Shown here: positions 42,816-43,490 of the stretch, one piece after another
Numbering within the stretch: position 1 is the stretch's first letter
Layout: each line of letters starts with the position of its first letter
Assembly: GCA_027593035.1 (NCBI GenBank)
Contig: JAQCJQ010000007.1
Coordinates: 1-43,490 of the forward strand
Source of the DNA: Bacteroidota bacterium
GTDB lineage: Bacteria; Bacteroidota; Bacteroidia; Flavobacteriales_D; Sanyastnellaceae
DNA length: 43,490 bases
Direction of reading: 5' to 3'
Translations under genes and position numbers: made by a program
The notes under the pieces: generated by a model
The model's database searches: none
Told to the model about the DNA's origin: nothing
Seen by the model: only the letters and a program-made list of their open reading frames with translations

Positions 42816-43490
42816 TCAGGAAACCAGACTGCTGAATCGGGTCAGTTCGCCGCGCATATTCCCGAGCATGGCCGCACGCATTTCTTCTCCTTTCCATCCT
42901 CTTCCCAGGGTCACCATCAATTTGGTGAGGGCTGCTTCTGTGGTCATGTCCCCCCCAGGGATGACACCGCAATCCCGCAATAAATGCGCCGTGGCATAAC
43001 GCTCAGGGTGCACGGCACCGTGACCACATTGGCTCACATTGACCAGGACAACACCCCGGTCATGGGCTTCGGATAAAGCGGCTTTCAATTCTGCATTGGA
43101 CGGCGCATTGCCTGAACCAAAGGTGGACAACACCAATCCCTTCAATTCGGGCCATTCTGTCACGCGTCGAATCAAATTCGCCGGTTGCCCTGGAAACAAG
43201 GGCAACCAAGCCACATTGGACTCAAGGATATCCAACAAGCCAAAGTGCTCCGTCGGATCACGGAACATTTGAGCATCATTGTAAATGATGTCGACTCCCG
43301 CCTCTGCGAGCGACTGGAAATTCGGACTGATGATGGCTTGCATGGACTCAGCGCTGGCCTTGTGGGTTCGGTTTCCTCGGAACAAGGATGAGCCAAAATA
43401 GACGGCGACTTCTTGCACAATGGGCTCACCCAATCGCGACGCAGCGGCGATTTCCACGGCGGCCAGTAAGTTTTCGCGACCATCGGTTCG
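42816..43490 (-). CDS. ansA: Type I L-asparaginase, C-terminal part (cut by window edge)
   Basis: 225 codons of a cytoplasmic asparaginase; the N-terminal part with the catalytic threonines lies outside the window. Visible are DGRENLLAAVEIAA, VYFGSSLFRGNRTHK, VLSTFGSGNAPSN, VNVSQCGHGAV and the C-terminal block GGDMTTEAALTKLM, all typical of the AnsA branch. The reading frame stays open to the last base of the window, so no start is given. Confidence 0.9.
   Translation of the reverse strand, partial: RTDGRENLLAAVEIAAASRLGEPIVQEVAVYFGSSLFRGNRTHKASAESMQAIISPNFQSLAEAGVDIIYNDAQMFRDPTEHFGLLDILESNVAWLPLFPGQPANLIRRVTEWPELKGLVLSTFGSGNAPSNAELKAALSEAHDRGVVLVNVSQCGHGAVHPERYATAHLLRDCGVIPGGDMTTEAALTKLMVTLGRGWKGEEMRAAMLGNMRGELTRFSSLVS

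Noticed and set aside
1-43490. CRISPR arrays, insertion sequences, prophage genes, restriction or toxin-antitoxin systems
   Set aside because: Read through on both strands; no regularly spaced repeats, transposase, integrase, phage or defence genes were recognised.

Overview
The window reads as ordinary chromosome of a Bacteroidota bacterium, most likely an aquatic member of the Flavobacteriales or a close relative. The support is: a secreted protein with a type IX secretion (T9SS) C-terminal sorting domain; a DUF4290 protein; a DUF5684 protein resembling the N-terminal part of Bacteroidota signal peptidases; the gene set exbB / small membrane protein / exbD / exbD; and several matches to the Bacteroidota promoter (TTG, 17-23 bases, TAnnTTTG). 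Strong Shine-Dalgarno sites are rare. The lineage is inferred from gene content, not from a database search.

Left part (1-14.3 kb). MerR regulator (partial) and M23 peptidase face away from alaS. A long minus-strand series follows: grpE, dnaJ, a NatAB-type ABC exporter, a Ppx/GppA phosphatase, a sigma-54-type response regulator without a DNA-binding domain, and a DUF5684 membrane protein. Upstream of it on the same strand lie an ACP phosphodiesterase-like gene, DUF4290, murA and a TlpA-type thioredoxin.

Middle part (14.3-21.7 kb). tRNA-Gly and a cyclophilin; a tight pair of small genes (coiled-coil protein and a short ABA4-like membrane protein); a lipoprotein; then a 996-residue secreted CotH-kinase/T9SS protein that lies between two identical 33-base copies of the tRNA-Leu terminator. 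tRNA-Leu, waaA (Kdo transferase) and an outer-membrane protein follow.

Nucleotide-sugar operon (21.8-29.1 kb, plus strand). DegT aminotransferase, UDP-glucose dehydrogenase, UDP-xylose synthase, a left-handed beta-helix acetyltransferase, a UDP-HexNAc dehydrogenase, dTDP-glucose 4,6-dehydratase and a CpsB-type tyrosine phosphatase, mostly with overlapping or nearly touching ends. It supplies activated sugars for surface polysaccharide but holds no glycosyltransferase, flippase or polymerase.

Right part (29.1-43.5 kb). A minus-strand iron-sulfur and RNA-modification group (ferredoxin, ferredoxin-NADP reductase, NifU-C scaffold, Mrp ATPase, alkyltransferase-like protein, trmB) faces a glycosyltransferase, tadA, mgtE and a 2-hydroxyacid dehydrogenase. 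Next are the ExbB/ExbD operon, an NTF2-like lipoprotein, a PhzF protein, a small membrane protein with GldL-like motifs, tRNA-Ser, a secreted protein and a partial type I asparaginase. No CRISPR array, prophage, insertion sequence or rRNA was seen. The most unusual structure is the terminator duplication that brackets the CotH gene, together with the shared GCGA-tetraloop terminator design.
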